Assembly (NCBI GenBank): GCA_029782145.1 | Contig: JAKOVH010000016.1 | Span: forward strand, 248,001-312,000 | DNA from: Actinomycetes bacterium | Lineage (GTDB): Bacteria; Actinomycetota; Acidimicrobiia; Acidimicrobiales; Acidimicrobilacustridaceae | Reading direction: 5' to 3' | DNA: 64,000 nt | Shown: piece by piece, positions 41,630 through 49,932 of the stretch | Layout: each line of letters starts with the position of its first letter | Numbering within the stretch: the first letter of the stretch is position 1 | The notes under the pieces: model-generated | Database searches by the model: none | Told to the model about the DNA's origin: nothing | Seen by the model: the letters and a program-made list of their open reading frames with translations, nothing else | Program-made: the position numbers and the translations under genes

Positions 41630-42032
41630 CGAGGGGCCGGCGCCGGTCGACGCGCTGCTCGAGCCGCATCAGGTCGCGCCGGCCGAGCCGGCGCTGCCCG
41701 AGGGCGTGGAGCTGGAGGTCACCGACGGCGCGGCGGTGGTGCACACGGCGGCCGCCGACGTGGAGCTCAGCGCGACGGGTGACGACGTCGTCGTGCACAC
41801 CGCCGATGCCGACGTCGAGGTGCGGACCGACGTCGACGAGGTCGTGATCACGGCCGGCGGCGAGGAGATCTACGTCGACACGTCGCCGCGCGAGCCGGGG
41901 GAGGGGCCCAGTCCCTTCGCCGGCCCGTCCGTCGTCACCTCGTCGGGCCGGTCCCGCGTGGCCGTCGCCGTGGTGGCGGCGCTGCTCACGCTGCTGGCCG
42001 TGCTGGTCTGGGCTCGGCGCCGGCGCGCCTGA
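41580..42032 (+). CDS. small tail-anchored protein with beta-repeat, overlapping parA
   Basis: The 150-residue protein starts at ATG 41580 inside the parA-like gene, with GGAGAG upstream. After a Pro-rich ~40 residues come four or five short valine-alternating strands (VELEVTDGAAVVHTA, VELSATGDDVVVHTAD, VEVRTDVDEVVITAG) that read as a beta-solenoid or bactofilin-like ladder. A C-terminal helix (VAVAVVAALLTLLAVLVWA) with a basic RRRRA tail anchors it. I do not recognise a family. Overlap with parA suggests a shared function, perhaps a membrane scaffold positioned by the ATPase. Confidence 0.65.
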   Translation: MSPYDPQRSRHRPSPADEGPAPVDALLEPHQVAPAEPALPEGVELEVTDGAAVVHTAAADVELSATGDDVVVHTADADVEVRTDVDEVVITAGGEEIYVDTSPREPGEGPSPFAGPSVVTSSGRSRVAVAVVAALLTLLAVLVWARRRRA

Positions 42033-42039
42033 TCAGGCG
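42026..42039. other. 14-bp palindrome containing two back-to-back stop codons
   Basis: CGCCTGATCAGGCG is a perfect palindrome. Its TGA (42030-42032) ends the plus-strand membrane gene and its TCA (42033-42035) is the minus-strand stop of the tyrosine phosphatase. The two genes therefore have no spacer at all. Confidence 0.85.
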
Positions 42040-42857
42040 ACCAGGTTGGCCCGGAGGGCCTCGACCACCTCTGGCTCCACGCCGATCTCGGACACGTAGC
42101 CGGCCATCGAACCGTGCTCGCGGTGCAGGTGGCCGAGGAAGCGCACCATCGCCTCGGGCGGTGTGGCCAGGTAGGCCGAGGGCTGGTCGTTCATGGCGGT
42201 CAGCGCCTCGGGACGGTCCTGCTTCAGCCGCTCGACGAGCTCGGCCATCGCCGACGCGGTGAGGGCGTAGTCGCCGACGATGGTCTCGTCGTCGACACCG
42301 AGCAGGCCGAGCACCAGGGCGGCGAGCACCCCGGTGCGGTCTTTCCCCGCGGCGCAGTGGAACACCGCCGGCACGCTGGCGGGGTCGGCGAGGGTGCGCA
42401 GCGCGCCCGCCAGGGCCGGCGCCCCGACGTCGAGCATGTCGACGTAGAGCTGGCCGAGCACCTCGCCGGCCTCGGCGTCGGGATCGAGCTCGGCCGGCTT
42501 CCACGTCTCGCCGAGCACGGGCAGGTGCAGGTGGGTGATGCCGAGGTGCTCGGCGCGGATGCGCCCGTGGTCGATCTCGGCGAGGGTGCGCAGGTCGAGC
42601 ACGGCGCGGACCCCGAGGCCGGCGAGCTGGTCGAGCTCCTCGTCGGGGAGCCGGTGCAGGGCGTCGGCCCGGTAGAGGGTGCGCCAGCGGATCGTGCGGC
42701 CGTCGCTGGTGCGGTAGCCGCCCAGGTCGCGGAAGTTGAACGCCCCCTGGAACCCAAGCCGGCGGTCGGGGTGGTCGGGCGCGGCGACGCCGTCGGGATC
42801 GGGCACGGGAACGGGCGCGGGCACGGTGTCGAGGCTATGGGCAGCGGCGCGGTGCAC
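42033..42857 (-). CDS. MptpB-like tyrosine-protein phosphatase
   Basis: The 274-residue enzyme has the N-terminal FNFRDLGGY and the phosphatase signature HCAAGKDRTGV (C-x5-R) near residue 165, with lysine and aspartate in the P-loop. This is typical of the PtpB/Tyr_phosphatase3 group, which dephosphorylates phosphotyrosine, other phospho-residues or phosphoinositides. GTG 42857 follows GAGGAG and is preferred; a start near VPAP is possible. No signal peptide is visible. It lies 41 bases downstream of the acyl-CoA dehydrogenase gene on the same strand. Confidence 0.88.
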   Translation of the reverse strand: MHRAAAHSLDTVPAPVPVPDPDGVAAPDHPDRRLGFQGAFNFRDLGGYRTSDGRTIRWRTLYRADALHRLPDEELDQLAGLGVRAVLDLRTLAEIDHGRIRAEHLGITHLHLPVLGETWKPAELDPDAEAGEVLGQLYVDMLDVGAPALAGALRTLADPASVPAVFHCAAGKDRTGVLAALVLGLLGVDDETIVGDYALTASAMAELVERLKQDRPEALTAMNDQPSAYLATPPEAMVRFLGHLHREHGSMAGYVSEIGVEPEVVEALRANLVA

Positions 42858-42898
42858 GGCAACTCCTCGGGGCCGGGCCACCCGCCCGGAGCCGCCGG

Positions 42899-44080
42899 TC
42901 AGCTCCAGCGGGGCGACACGTCGGGGTCGACCCCGAGGCACAGCTTCCCGATGACCTCGTGGGCGAGCATGGTGTTGCCGGGGTGGAACCGGCCCATGCG
43001 CACGTCGCGGAACAGCTGCTCCAGTCGGTTGCGCCGGAAGGCGCCCGCCCCGCCGGTGAGGTCGAGCGCCTGGTCGACGATGGCGAAGGCCTGCTCGATG
43101 ACGAAGGAGCGGCAGGCCAGCAGACGCACCGGCCAGTCGGGGTGGTCGACGCCGGCGGCCCAGTCGGCAGCCGTCGTGGCCAGCAGCGCCTCGGCGGCGT
43201 CGTGGGCGATGCGCATGTCGGCCACCCCGTGCTGGACCTCCGGGTGGTGCGCCATGGAGTTCACCAGGGCGATGGAGCTGCGCCGAGGCTGGTTGGCGAT
43301 GGTGAGGTCGAGCGCCCGCTCGGCGGCGCCGAGGTAGACCGAGGAGAAGCCGAGCAGGGCCCACGCGAAGATCGAGAGCTGGAACGGGCCGGCCCCGGCG
43401 AAGCCCGGCGGGCACACCAGGGCCACGTGCTCGTCGGGGCAGAACGCCTTGTCGAGCACCGTGTCCTGGCTCTGGGTCGCTCGCATCCCGAGGGTGTCCC
43501 ACGTGTCGATGATCTGGATGCCCTCGGCGTCGCGACGCAGGAAGCCGTGCACGACCCGGGGGTCGTCGGGGTCGGTGGTGTCCATGGCGTGGAACCCTCC
43601 GTAGGTCCACACCGGCGTCAGGCTCCCGAAGATCTTGTGCCCGGAGATCTCCCAACCGCCGTCGACCCGCTCGGCGTGGGCGACGGCGAGCAGCAGCGTG
43701 ATGTCGTTGCCCGCCTCGCCGTGCAGGGCGCAGAAGACCTCACCCCTGGCCGCCTCCTCCAGGATCCACCGGCACGAGTCGTCACCCGCCCGCAGGAGGT
43801 CGGCCGCCACGCCCGTCCAGTAGCAGTGCATGTTGGTCGCCAGCGCGGTGGCGGGCGCCACGTAGGCGAGGCGGCGGACGAGGCGGCAGTACCCGTCGAG
43901 CCCGAGGCCGGCGCCGCCGAACTGCTCGGGCACGGCGGCGAGCAGGTAGCCCGACCCCTTCAGCTCCTCCCAGTCCTCGGTGAAGAAGCGGTTCTCCCGG
44001 TCGTAGACGGGGGCCCGCTCGTCGAAGCGGGCCAGCATGTCGTCGGTGAGCAGGTCGGTCGTGGTGGTCGTGCTCGCCAT
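42899..44080 (-). CDS. acyl-CoA dehydrogenase family protein
   Basis: The 393-residue flavoprotein has the three-part ACAD plan: a helical N-terminus with PEQFGGAGLGLDGY, a middle beta region with GEAGNDITLLLA and ISGHKIFGSL, and a C-terminal helical domain with QALDLTGGAGAFRRNRLEQLFRDVRMGRFHPGN. The catalytic glutamate position is not evident, so it may be a flavin monooxygenase-like or DszC-like member instead of a true dehydrogenase. ATG 44080 follows GGGGGAT. It may be cotranscribed with the phosphatase. Confidence 0.85.
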   Translation of the reverse strand: MASTTTTTDLLTDDMLARFDERAPVYDRENRFFTEDWEELKGSGYLLAAVPEQFGGAGLGLDGYCRLVRRLAYVAPATALATNMHCYWTGVAADLLRAGDDSCRWILEEAARGEVFCALHGEAGNDITLLLAVAHAERVDGGWEISGHKIFGSLTPVWTYGGFHAMDTTDPDDPRVVHGFLRRDAEGIQIIDTWDTLGMRATQSQDTVLDKAFCPDEHVALVCPPGFAGAGPFQLSIFAWALLGFSSVYLGAAERALDLTIANQPRRSSIALVNSMAHHPEVQHGVADMRIAHDAAEALLATTAADWAAGVDHPDWPVRLLACRSFVIEQAFAIVDQALDLTGGAGAFRRNRLEQLFRDVRMGRFHPGNTMLAHEVIGKLCLGVDPDVSPRWS

Positions 44081-44366
44081 GGGATCCCCCCGATCCCGTC
44101 GACGTCGCGACACCGGACCGGGCGACCGGCTCGACCGGGTGGCGCGCCGCGACGAGCACGCCACCCGGCCCCCGTCACCCGGTGCGGTGCGGACGTCGGC
44201 TGTCAGTCTGCGCCCGGACGGCCGGACGCCCCCTCGGCTGCCGCCCCGATCGCGCCCGGAGCCGGCTGCGGCCCCGGCGTCGGACCTGAGCCGCACCGCC
44301 GGTCCCGTGCGCACGGCGACCCGCCGATCGTCGCGCCCGGCCGCGTGGTTGTCGAGACCCCGCGCC
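44081..44366. other. 286-base gene-free gap with a hairpin
   Basis: This gap upstream of the acyl-CoA dehydrogenase gene and downstream of the alcohol dehydrogenase gene encodes no convincing protein. Arms 44135-44144 and 44159-44168 (CCGGGTGGCG and its complement) form a 10-base stem with a 14-base loop. It may be the terminator of the alcohol dehydrogenase gene or a leader structure of the acyl-CoA dehydrogenase gene. I see no clear -10 box or riboswitch. Confidence 0.4.
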
Positions 44367-45395
44367 TCAGCTGTGGTCGACGGCCAGCACGAACGACCCG
44401 CCGACGTCGCCGGCGGCCAGGCGGCGCAGCGCGGTGTTGGCCGACTCGAGCGGCAGGACCTCGGTGCGGGTGCGCACCGGGATCTCGGCGGCGAGGGCGA
44501 GGAACTCCCGCACGTCGGTGCGGGTGACGTTGGCGACGCTGCGCAGCGACCGCTCCCACCACAGGTCGTCGTAGGCGAGCTCGGGCACCCGGTCGAGGTG
44601 GATGGCGTTGATGGCCACCACGCCGCCCCGGTCGAGCGCCTGCAGGGCGGCCACCACCACGTCGCCCGAGGGGGCGAAGGTGATGGCGGCGTCGAGGGCG
44701 ACGGGTGGGCGCTCGTCGTAGCCCCCGGCCCAGGCCGCGCCCAGGTCGAGCGCGGCGCGCTGCTCACGCTCCGAGCGGGTGCAGACGTGGACCTCGACGC
44801 CCCAGTGGCGTGCGACCTGGATCACGCAGGTGGCCGAGGCGCCGAAGCCGTAGAGCCCGAGGGTCGTCCCGGCCGAGTGCGCGCCCACCCCGGCGACCCC
44901 CAGCGACCGGTAGCCGATGACCCCGCCGCACAGCAGCGGCGCGGCGTCGAGGTCGTCGAAGCCGTCGGGGAGGGGATGGGTGAAGTCGGCCCGGGCGGTG
45001 ACGTGGGTGGCGTAGCCGCCGTCGCGGTCCCAGCCGGTGAAGCGGGCGTCCTCGCAGAGGTTCTCCCGGCCAGTGCGGCAGAACCGGCAGCGGCCGCACG
45101 TCCCGGCGATCCACGCCAGGCCGACCCGTGTGCCCACGGCCGGCTCGGTGACCCCCGGGCCGTGGCCGACGACCGTGCCGACGACCTGGTGGCCGGGCAC
45201 CACGGGCTGCCGGCGGACGGCCAGATCGCCCTCGACCAGCTGGAGGTCGGTGCGGCACACGGCGCAGGCGTGCACCTCGACGAGCACCTCACCGGGGGCG
45301 GGGTCCGGTGGCTCGAGCACCACCCGCCGCAGCGGGCCGTCGTCGGTGGCGGGCCCGGGCCGGTCGAGCTGCCAGGCCGTCGCCGTCGCCGTCAC
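44367..45395 (-). CDS. zinc-dependent alcohol dehydrogenase
   Basis: The 342-residue medium-chain dehydrogenase has catalytic zinc residues in ACAVCRTDLQ and PGHQVVG, and the four-cysteine structural zinc lobe GTCGRCRFC...NLC. The cofactor fold has GLYGFGASATCVIQVA, a variant of GxGxxG, so NAD(P) binding may be slightly altered. It belongs with the AdhA-like group of actinobacterial alcohol/aldehyde dehydrogenases. GTG 45395 is used. It is 16 bases downstream of a UspA gene, and the two may be co-expressed under stress. Confidence 0.88.
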   Translation of the reverse strand: MTATATAWQLDRPGPATDDGPLRRVVLEPPDPAPGEVLVEVHACAVCRTDLQLVEGDLAVRRQPVVPGHQVVGTVVGHGPGVTEPAVGTRVGLAWIAGTCGRCRFCRTGRENLCEDARFTGWDRDGGYATHVTARADFTHPLPDGFDDLDAAPLLCGGVIGYRSLGVAGVGAHSAGTTLGLYGFGASATCVIQVARHWGVEVHVCTRSEREQRAALDLGAAWAGGYDERPPVALDAAITFAPSGDVVVAALQALDRGGVVAINAIHLDRVPELAYDDLWWERSLRSVANVTRTDVREFLALAAEIPVRTRTEVLPLESANTALRRLAAGDVGGSFVLAVDHS

Positions 45396-45411
45396 CGCTG
45401 GCTCCCGAGCG

Positions 45412-46209
45412 TCAGTCGGTGGGCTTCTGCACCAGGACCGGGCAGGGCGAGTCGTGCACGACCTTCATGGCGACGCTGCCGAGCGCGGTGCGGTTCCAGC
45501 CAGTGCGCGCGTGGGTCGTCATGGCGATCATGGCGGCCGGCAGGTGGGCCGCCAGCTCGACCAGGGCGCTGGCGGCGTCGCGGCCGGTGAGGGTCTCGAC
45601 GTCGACCTGGAGGCCCTCCGAGCGCAGGAAGTCGGCCGCCGCGCTCATCCGCCGCTCGAGCTCGTCCCGCTCGATCAGGCCGAGGGGGCTGCCGTCGTCC
45701 TTGGTGACGGCCACGACGCGCACCGACAGCTCGAGCGCCTTCGCCCACCGGGCGGCCCGGGGCAGGATGCCGGCCGAGACGGCCGAGCCGTCGGTGGTGA
45801 CCACCAGCACCCCGCCGGTGATCTTGGGCAGCGGGCTGGCCGAGGGCCCGAGCAGCAGCACGGGGCGCTCGGTGCCGCGCAGCACGTCCTCGGCGACCGA
45901 GCCCAGCAGCGCCTTGCCGATGCCGCTGCGGCCGTGGGTGGCCATGACCACGGCGTCGTCGGTGCCCTCGACGGCGTGGCAGATCGCCGTGGCCGGGAAG
46001 GTGTCGGGCACGACGCTGGTGGCGGTGGGCACGTCGAGCTTCGCCGCCTCGGCGTCGAGCGCCGCCTGCAGCTCGTCGACGGTGCTGCCCCAACCGGAGG
46101 TGAGCAGCAGCAGCCGGCTGCCGAGGGCCCGGCCGAGCTGCTCAGCGACCGGCAGCGCCGTCTTCGAGAGGTCGGACCCGTCGATCGGGACGACGATGGA
46201 GCTGAGCAT
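45412..46209 (-). CDS. universal stress protein with two UspA domains
   Basis: The 265-residue protein has two tandem UspA folds. The first begins IVVPIDGSDLSKTALP and contains VMATHGRSGIGKALLGSVAEDVL, which includes the GxxGxxxG-S ATP-binding loop. The second ends with AMTTHARTGWNRTALGSVAMKVV and PCPVLVQ. Nucleotide binding is therefore likely at least in the first domain. Such proteins respond to hypoxia, starvation or redox stress. A second tandem UspA is encoded at 51643-52428. Confidence 0.9.
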   Translation of the reverse strand: MLSSIVVPIDGSDLSKTALPVAEQLGRALGSRLLLLTSGWGSTVDELQAALDAEAAKLDVPTATSVVPDTFPATAICHAVEGTDDAVVMATHGRSGIGKALLGSVAEDVLRGTERPVLLLGPSASPLPKITGGVLVVTTDGSAVSAGILPRAARWAKALELSVRVVAVTKDDGSPLGLIERDELERRMSAAADFLRSEGLQVDVETLTGRDAASALVELAAHLPAAMIAMTTHARTGWNRTALGSVAMKVVHDSPCPVLVQKPTD

Positions 46210-46275
46210 GTCGGGGGGTCCTCCGGGGGAGGGGCCGTCCCGAGCGGAGCGGCCCACCGTGGTCGCAGGTGCGGG

Positions 46276-46614
46276 TCAGCGGTTGGGGGTGACCTTCTTG
46301 ACGGCGTCGGAGAGCGCGTCGCCCAGGTCCTTGGCCGCGCTGCGGACACCGTCGGCCACCGTGGACACGGCGTCGCCGGCCTTCGAGCCGGCACGGTCGA
46401 ACTGCTCGCGGGCGTCGAGCCACCGGTTGCGCAGCTGGTCGACCAGAGGCTGGAGCTGATCGCTGGCGTCCATCTGCGCCAGGTGCGCCTGCACCTCGAG
46501 CTGGTCGATGCGGGCCTTCCAGTCGTCGAGCTCGCTCTCGGCGAGGCGTCGCCGGAGGTCGTCGAGCTGGTTCTCGAGTGCGTGCACCCGGGCCTCGAGG
46601 TTCTGATCACTCAT
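46276..46614 (-). CDS. small coiled-coil protein
   Basis: The 112-residue product is almost entirely helical, with heptad patterns (LEARVHALENQLDDLRRRLAE, given as landmarks LEARVHALENQ and LRRRLAESELDDW) and a lysine-ended ALSDAVKKVTPNR tail. It has no cysteine and no membrane helix. A strong GGAGGA site precedes ATG 46614. It resembles actinobacterial PspA- or apolipoprotein-like short coiled coils but I cannot name the family. It may be in one transcript with the downstream UspA and alcohol dehydrogenase genes. Confidence 0.65.
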   Translation of the reverse strand: MSDQNLEARVHALENQLDDLRRRLAESELDDWKARIDQLEVQAHLAQMDASDQLQPLVDQLRNRWLDAREQFDRAGSKAGDAVSTVADGVRSAAKDLGDALSDAVKKVTPNR

Positions 46615-46704
46615 GGCATCCTCCTCGCAAGCCAGGCGGGAAGGTCCCGTCCGCCTTCCCCCAGAACGTACCTCCCCCCGGCACGGGGCGCCTCGGGCCG
46701 AAGG

Positions 46705-48099
46705 TCATGTTCGGCTCTGCAGGACGATCACGGCGTCGAGCCCGCCGCCGGGCGCCTCGCGCAGCTCGACCGACCCGCCGTCGGCCGTCACCAGCTTCTG
46801 GACGATGGCCAGGCCGAGCCCGCTGCCCCCGAGCTCGCCCCGCGTCGACCTGGCCCGCCAGAACCGGTCGAAGGCGCGCGCCCGCTGGGCGGCGGTGAGG
46901 CCGGGTCCCTGGTCGGTGACGTGCACCTCCACCGTGCCGCGAGCGCCCCGGGTCGCCCAGAGCCTCACCGTCGAGCCGTCGGGCCCGACCTCGAGCGCGT
47001 TGGCGAGGAGGTTGTCGAGGGCCTGCCCGAGGTGGTCGGGGTCGGCCCGCCCGAAGAGGCCGTCGGCGTCGATCTCGAGCTCGACGCCGCGCTCGGCGGC
47101 CACCGGCTGCCAGGTGCTGCCGCGGTCGTCGAGGACGTCGGCGAGGCGGATCGGCTCCGGCGGGGCGGCGCCCGCGGCCCGCTCGGCGCGGGCGAGGGCG
47201 AGGAGGCCGTCGACGAGGCGCGAGAGGCGCTGGACCTCGCGTCGGGCGGCGTCGAGGTCCTCCGACGACTGGCCCTGCTCGTCGTCCTCGAGCATCTCGA
47301 GCCGGAGGCGCAACGCGGTGAGAGGGGTGCGCAGCTGGTGGGAGGCGTCGGCCACGAACTGCTCCTGCGCCGTCACCAGCTGCTCGAGGCGGAGGGCGGT
47401 GGTGTTGAACGACGTCGCCAGCGCCCGCACCTCGGGCGGGCCGTGCTGTTCGTCGGCGCGGGCCTCGAGCTCGCCGTCGCCGATGCGGTTGGCGGCGTCG
47501 CGCAGGTCGTCGAGGGGACGGGTGACCCACCGGGCGAGGAGGATCCCGACCCCTCCGGCCACGACGAGGGTCACCACGGCGGCGCCGCCGAGGAGCAGCC
47601 AGTAGCGGTGCACCCGAGCGTCGAGCTGGTCGGTGGAGTAGGTGAGGCGGATGGCGCCGAGCACCTGCGACCCCGAGGCCACCGGCACGGCGACGTACAC
47701 CAGCCCGGTGCCGAGGGTGGCCGACTCCCTCGTGCCCGAGACGACCTGGCGGTCGAGGGCCGCGGCGATCTCGGGTCGGCTCGAGAAGTCGCGCTGGGTG
47801 CCGTCGAGCCGGTCGCTGCCGTTCGCCGAGTCGGCGAGCAGCTGCCCCTGGCCGTCGACGATGACGGCCCGGCCCTCCGTGCGGGCGGCGTAGTTCTCGG
47901 CGACGGTCTGCAGGTCCTGGTTCTCGACGCCGGAGAGGGTGTCCTCCACGTAGGTGGCCATCACGAAGGCGTCGCGCTGGAGCCCGGCGAAGAGCTGGTC
48001 GGTCTGGCGGTCGCGGTAGCTGAGGGCCAGCGGGATCTCCAGCGCGGCCAGCACCACGATGGTGAGGGCGAGGTAGGTGCCGACCAGGCGCTGGGTCAC
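46705..48099 (-). CDS. sensor histidine kinase
   Basis: The 464-residue kinase has an N-terminal helix (~5-27), a ~140-residue extracytoplasmic sensor, a second helix (~167-190), a HAMP segment (TRPLDDLRDAANRIGDGEL), the phosphoacceptor DASHQLRTPLT near residue 250, and an ATPase domain with DNLLANALEVG, DQGPGL and GGSGLGLAIV. All catalytic boxes are intact. GTG 48099 overlaps the stop of its response regulator. The sensor domain is of the type seen in CutS/BaeS-like actinobacterial kinases; the signal is unknown. Confidence 0.92.
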   Translation of the reverse strand: MTQRLVGTYLALTIVVLAALEIPLALSYRDRQTDQLFAGLQRDAFVMATYVEDTLSGVENQDLQTVAENYAARTEGRAVIVDGQGQLLADSANGSDRLDGTQRDFSSRPEIAAALDRQVVSGTRESATLGTGLVYVAVPVASGSQVLGAIRLTYSTDQLDARVHRYWLLLGGAAVVTLVVAGGVGILLARWVTRPLDDLRDAANRIGDGELEARADEQHGPPEVRALATSFNTTALRLEQLVTAQEQFVADASHQLRTPLTALRLRLEMLEDDEQGQSSEDLDAARREVQRLSRLVDGLLALARAERAAGAAPPEPIRLADVLDDRGSTWQPVAAERGVELEIDADGLFGRADPDHLGQALDNLLANALEVGPDGSTVRLWATRGARGTVEVHVTDQGPGLTAAQRARAFDRFWRARSTRGELGGSGLGLAIVQKLVTADGGSVELREAPGGGLDAVIVLQSRT

Positions 48100-48800
48100 G
48101 AGGTGGTGCCCGCGGCGTGCGGATCGCCGTCGGGTGACCGGAGCCGGAAGCCCACGCCGCGGATCGTCTCGATGAGCGTCGGGTCCCCGAGCTTGCGGCG
48201 CAGCGAGGCCACGTGCACGTCGAGGGTCTTGGTGGGCCCGTACCAGTGCGCGTCCCAGACGCGCTCGAGGATCTCCTCCCGGGTGCGGGTGGCTCCCGGG
48301 TCGCTCGCCAGCAGGACCAGGAGGTCGAACTCCTTGCGGGTGAGGGCGACCTCGGCGCCGTCGACGGTGACGCGGTGGGCCCGGGTGTCGAGCACCACGC
48401 CGGCACCGAGGTCGATCGGGCCCTCGGTCGGCTCGTCACGGCCACCAGCCCGGCGGGCCACCGCCCGGATCCGGGCCACCAGCTCCCGGAAGCCGAAGGG
48501 CTTCACCAGGTAGTCGTCGGCGCCCAGCTCGAGCCCGAGCACCCGGTCGATCTCGTCGCCGCGGGCGGTGATCACGATGATCGGCACCGACGAGTCGCGG
48601 CGCATCCGGCGGCACACCTCGTAGCCGTCGACGTCGGGCAGCCCCAGGTCGAGCAGCACGATCTCGGGCCGCTGGGCGGCCAGCGCCCGGAGCGCTCCCT
48701 CACCGGTGCCCTCCCGCCGCACCTCGAAGCCCTGGCGCTCGAGGCCCCTGACCAACGACTCGGCGATGGCGTCGTCGTCCTCGACGAGCAGCACGTCCAC
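48096..48800 (-). CDS. OmpR/PhoB-type response regulator
   Basis: The 234-residue regulator has a receiver domain with the acidic pair VEDDD, phospho-aspartate in LLDLGLPD and the lysine in YLVKPFG. A winged-helix DNA-binding domain follows with LTRKEFDLLVLL and LDVHVASLRRKLG. It precedes and overlaps its kinase gene. It is divergent from the secreted-protein/ApbE operon at 48904, a likely target. Confidence 0.93.
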   Translation of the reverse strand: MDVLLVEDDDAIAESLVRGLERQGFEVRREGTGEGALRALAAQRPEIVLLDLGLPDVDGYEVCRRMRRDSSVPIIVITARGDEIDRVLGLELGADDYLVKPFGFRELVARIRAVARRAGGRDEPTEGPIDLGAGVVLDTRAHRVTVDGAEVALTRKEFDLLVLLASDPGATRTREEILERVWDAHWYGPTKTLDVHVASLRRKLGDPTLIETIRGVGFRLRSPDGDPHAAGTTS

Positions 48801-48889
48801 CTCTCCAGGCTCGCGCGGGTCGAGGTGGCCGCCGGTGGACTTTGCTCAACCTTTACCCCGCGCTGACCCCTCGCTGGTGTCGCGCTCCG

Positions 48890-48895
48890 TACCGT
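48890..48895 (+). promoter_or_regulatory. -10 box of a probable leaderless promoter for the secreted/ApbE operon
   Basis: TACCGT lies 8 bases before ATG 48904. An A+T-rich patch (CTCAACCTTTA, 48845-48855) about 35 bases upstream could hold a regulator site for the adjacent two-component system. Confidence 0.5.
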
Positions 48896-48903
48896 GCACC
48901 GCC

Positions 48904-49374
48904 ATGAACCGACGTGTCGCCCTCACCCTCGCCGGCAGCGCCGCCCTCGTCGTCACCGCCGCCTCAGGAGCGGTCGCCGCCAACCTCGGCATCCTCGGTG
49001 CGGCGGCCGACGAGCCGGTCGGACGACTCGATGCCAACACGGTGACCGAGCTGTCCTCGCCGGTGTCGACCGTCGACCCGGCGGTGGTCACCGTCGAGCA
49101 GCCGGCCGCGGTCGGGGCCGACCAGCCCACCGACACGGCGCCCGCCGCCACCGCCGCGCCGAGCGGCCCAGCCGTGTCGGCCGGCAGCGGCGCGGCCACC
49201 GGCGGCGCGACCGGCCACGACGACGACGCCGTGGCCGAGCAGGAGCACACCGCCACCGCCCCGGTGGCGGCCACCGCGCCCTCGACGCCCACCTCCACGG
49301 CCTCGTCCCGCCACGTCGAGACCGAGGACCACCCCGAGGACCACGGCTCGCAGCACGAGGTCGAAGATGACTGA
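48904..49374 (+). CDS. secreted low-complexity acidic protein
   Basis: The 156-residue protein has a signal peptide (MNRRVALTLAGSAALVVTAA, cleavage expected near GAVAA) and a disordered remainder. It is rich in A, T, S, P and G, with a histidine- and acid-rich C-terminus (HVETEDHPEDHGSQHEVEDD) that could bind metal. No domain is recognisable. It is the first gene of a run ending in ApbE and a haem-binding membrane protein. The second gene overlaps it by eight bases. Confidence 0.7.
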   Translation: MNRRVALTLAGSAALVVTAASGAVAANLGILGAAADEPVGRLDANTVTELSSPVSTVDPAVVTVEQPAAVGADQPTDTAPAATAAPSGPAVSAGSGAATGGATGHDDDAVAEQEHTATAPVAATAPSTPTSTASSRHVETEDHPEDHGSQHEVEDD

Positions 49375-49918
49375 CGCCGAGGTGTCCGACGGTTCCCGAC
49401 CCGCCCGCAGGGGCCGGTCCCGGGGCGGGCGCCGGCCCAGCGCCGCCCCGGCGTCGCGGGTCGCGGTGGCCGGGCTGAGCCTGAGTGCCGCCTTCGGCAT
49501 CGTGGCCGCGCTGGCGCTCAGCGAGCCGACCCCCTCGGCCCAGAGCGTCCCGCTCGACGCCTCTGCGGCGGTGGACGCCCAGGCCACCACGACGACCACG
49601 GCGCCCGTGCCGGCTCCCACCACGGTGGTCGTCGACCCGGCGCCGGTGCCGGCATCCGCCGGCGGCCCGGCACCCGACCCCGCGGCGGCCAGCGGCGCGA
49701 CGACCGGCCGAGCCAGCGGCGCGGCGGCCGGTGGGTCCGGCTCGGCGGGTGGCTCGGCCCGCAGCGGTGGTGGCGCCGCCTCGGCCCCGCCGCCTCGACC
49801 GAGCACCTCGGCGGCCCCGGCCCCCGCCCCCGCCCCCGCTCCCGCTCCGGCTGCCGCGCCGAAGCCGACGACGCCGCCGACCACCGCTGCCCCGGTGGCT
49901 CGGACCGCGGCCAGCTGA
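49367..49918 (+). CDS. membrane-anchored Ala/Pro/Gly-rich protein
   Basis: The 183-residue protein has a basic N-terminus, one transmembrane helix (AVAGLSLSAAFGIVAALAL, about residues 33-51) and an extracytoplasmic disordered region of A, P, G, S and T with an AP repeat run near the end. It contains SGATT near residue 108, which matches the core of the flavin-attachment motif used by ApbE (S/T-G-A-T/S), although no FMN-binding fold is visible. Because apbE is the next gene, it may be a flavinylated carrier, but this is speculative. Confidence 0.65.
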   Translation: MTDAEVSDGSRPARRGRSRGGRRPSAAPASRVAVAGLSLSAAFGIVAALALSEPTPSAQSVPLDASAAVDAQATTTTTAPVPAPTTVVVDPAPVPASAGGPAPDPAAASGATTGRASGAAAGGSGSAGGSARSGGGAASAPPPRPSTSAAPAPAPAPAPAPAAAPKPTTPPTTAAPVARTAAS

Positions 49919-49932
49919 ACGAGGGACCGCCG

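Noticed and set aside
44081..44366. A second riboswitch or small RNA in the gap
   Set aside because: A 10-bp hairpin is present but no conserved riboswitch core can be recognised.
45037..48513. A 1158-codon plus-strand open frame opposite the alcohol dehydrogenase, UspA, coiled-coil and kinase genes
   Set aside because: It crosses four well-supported genes and their gaps, and its composition is that of a shadow frame.
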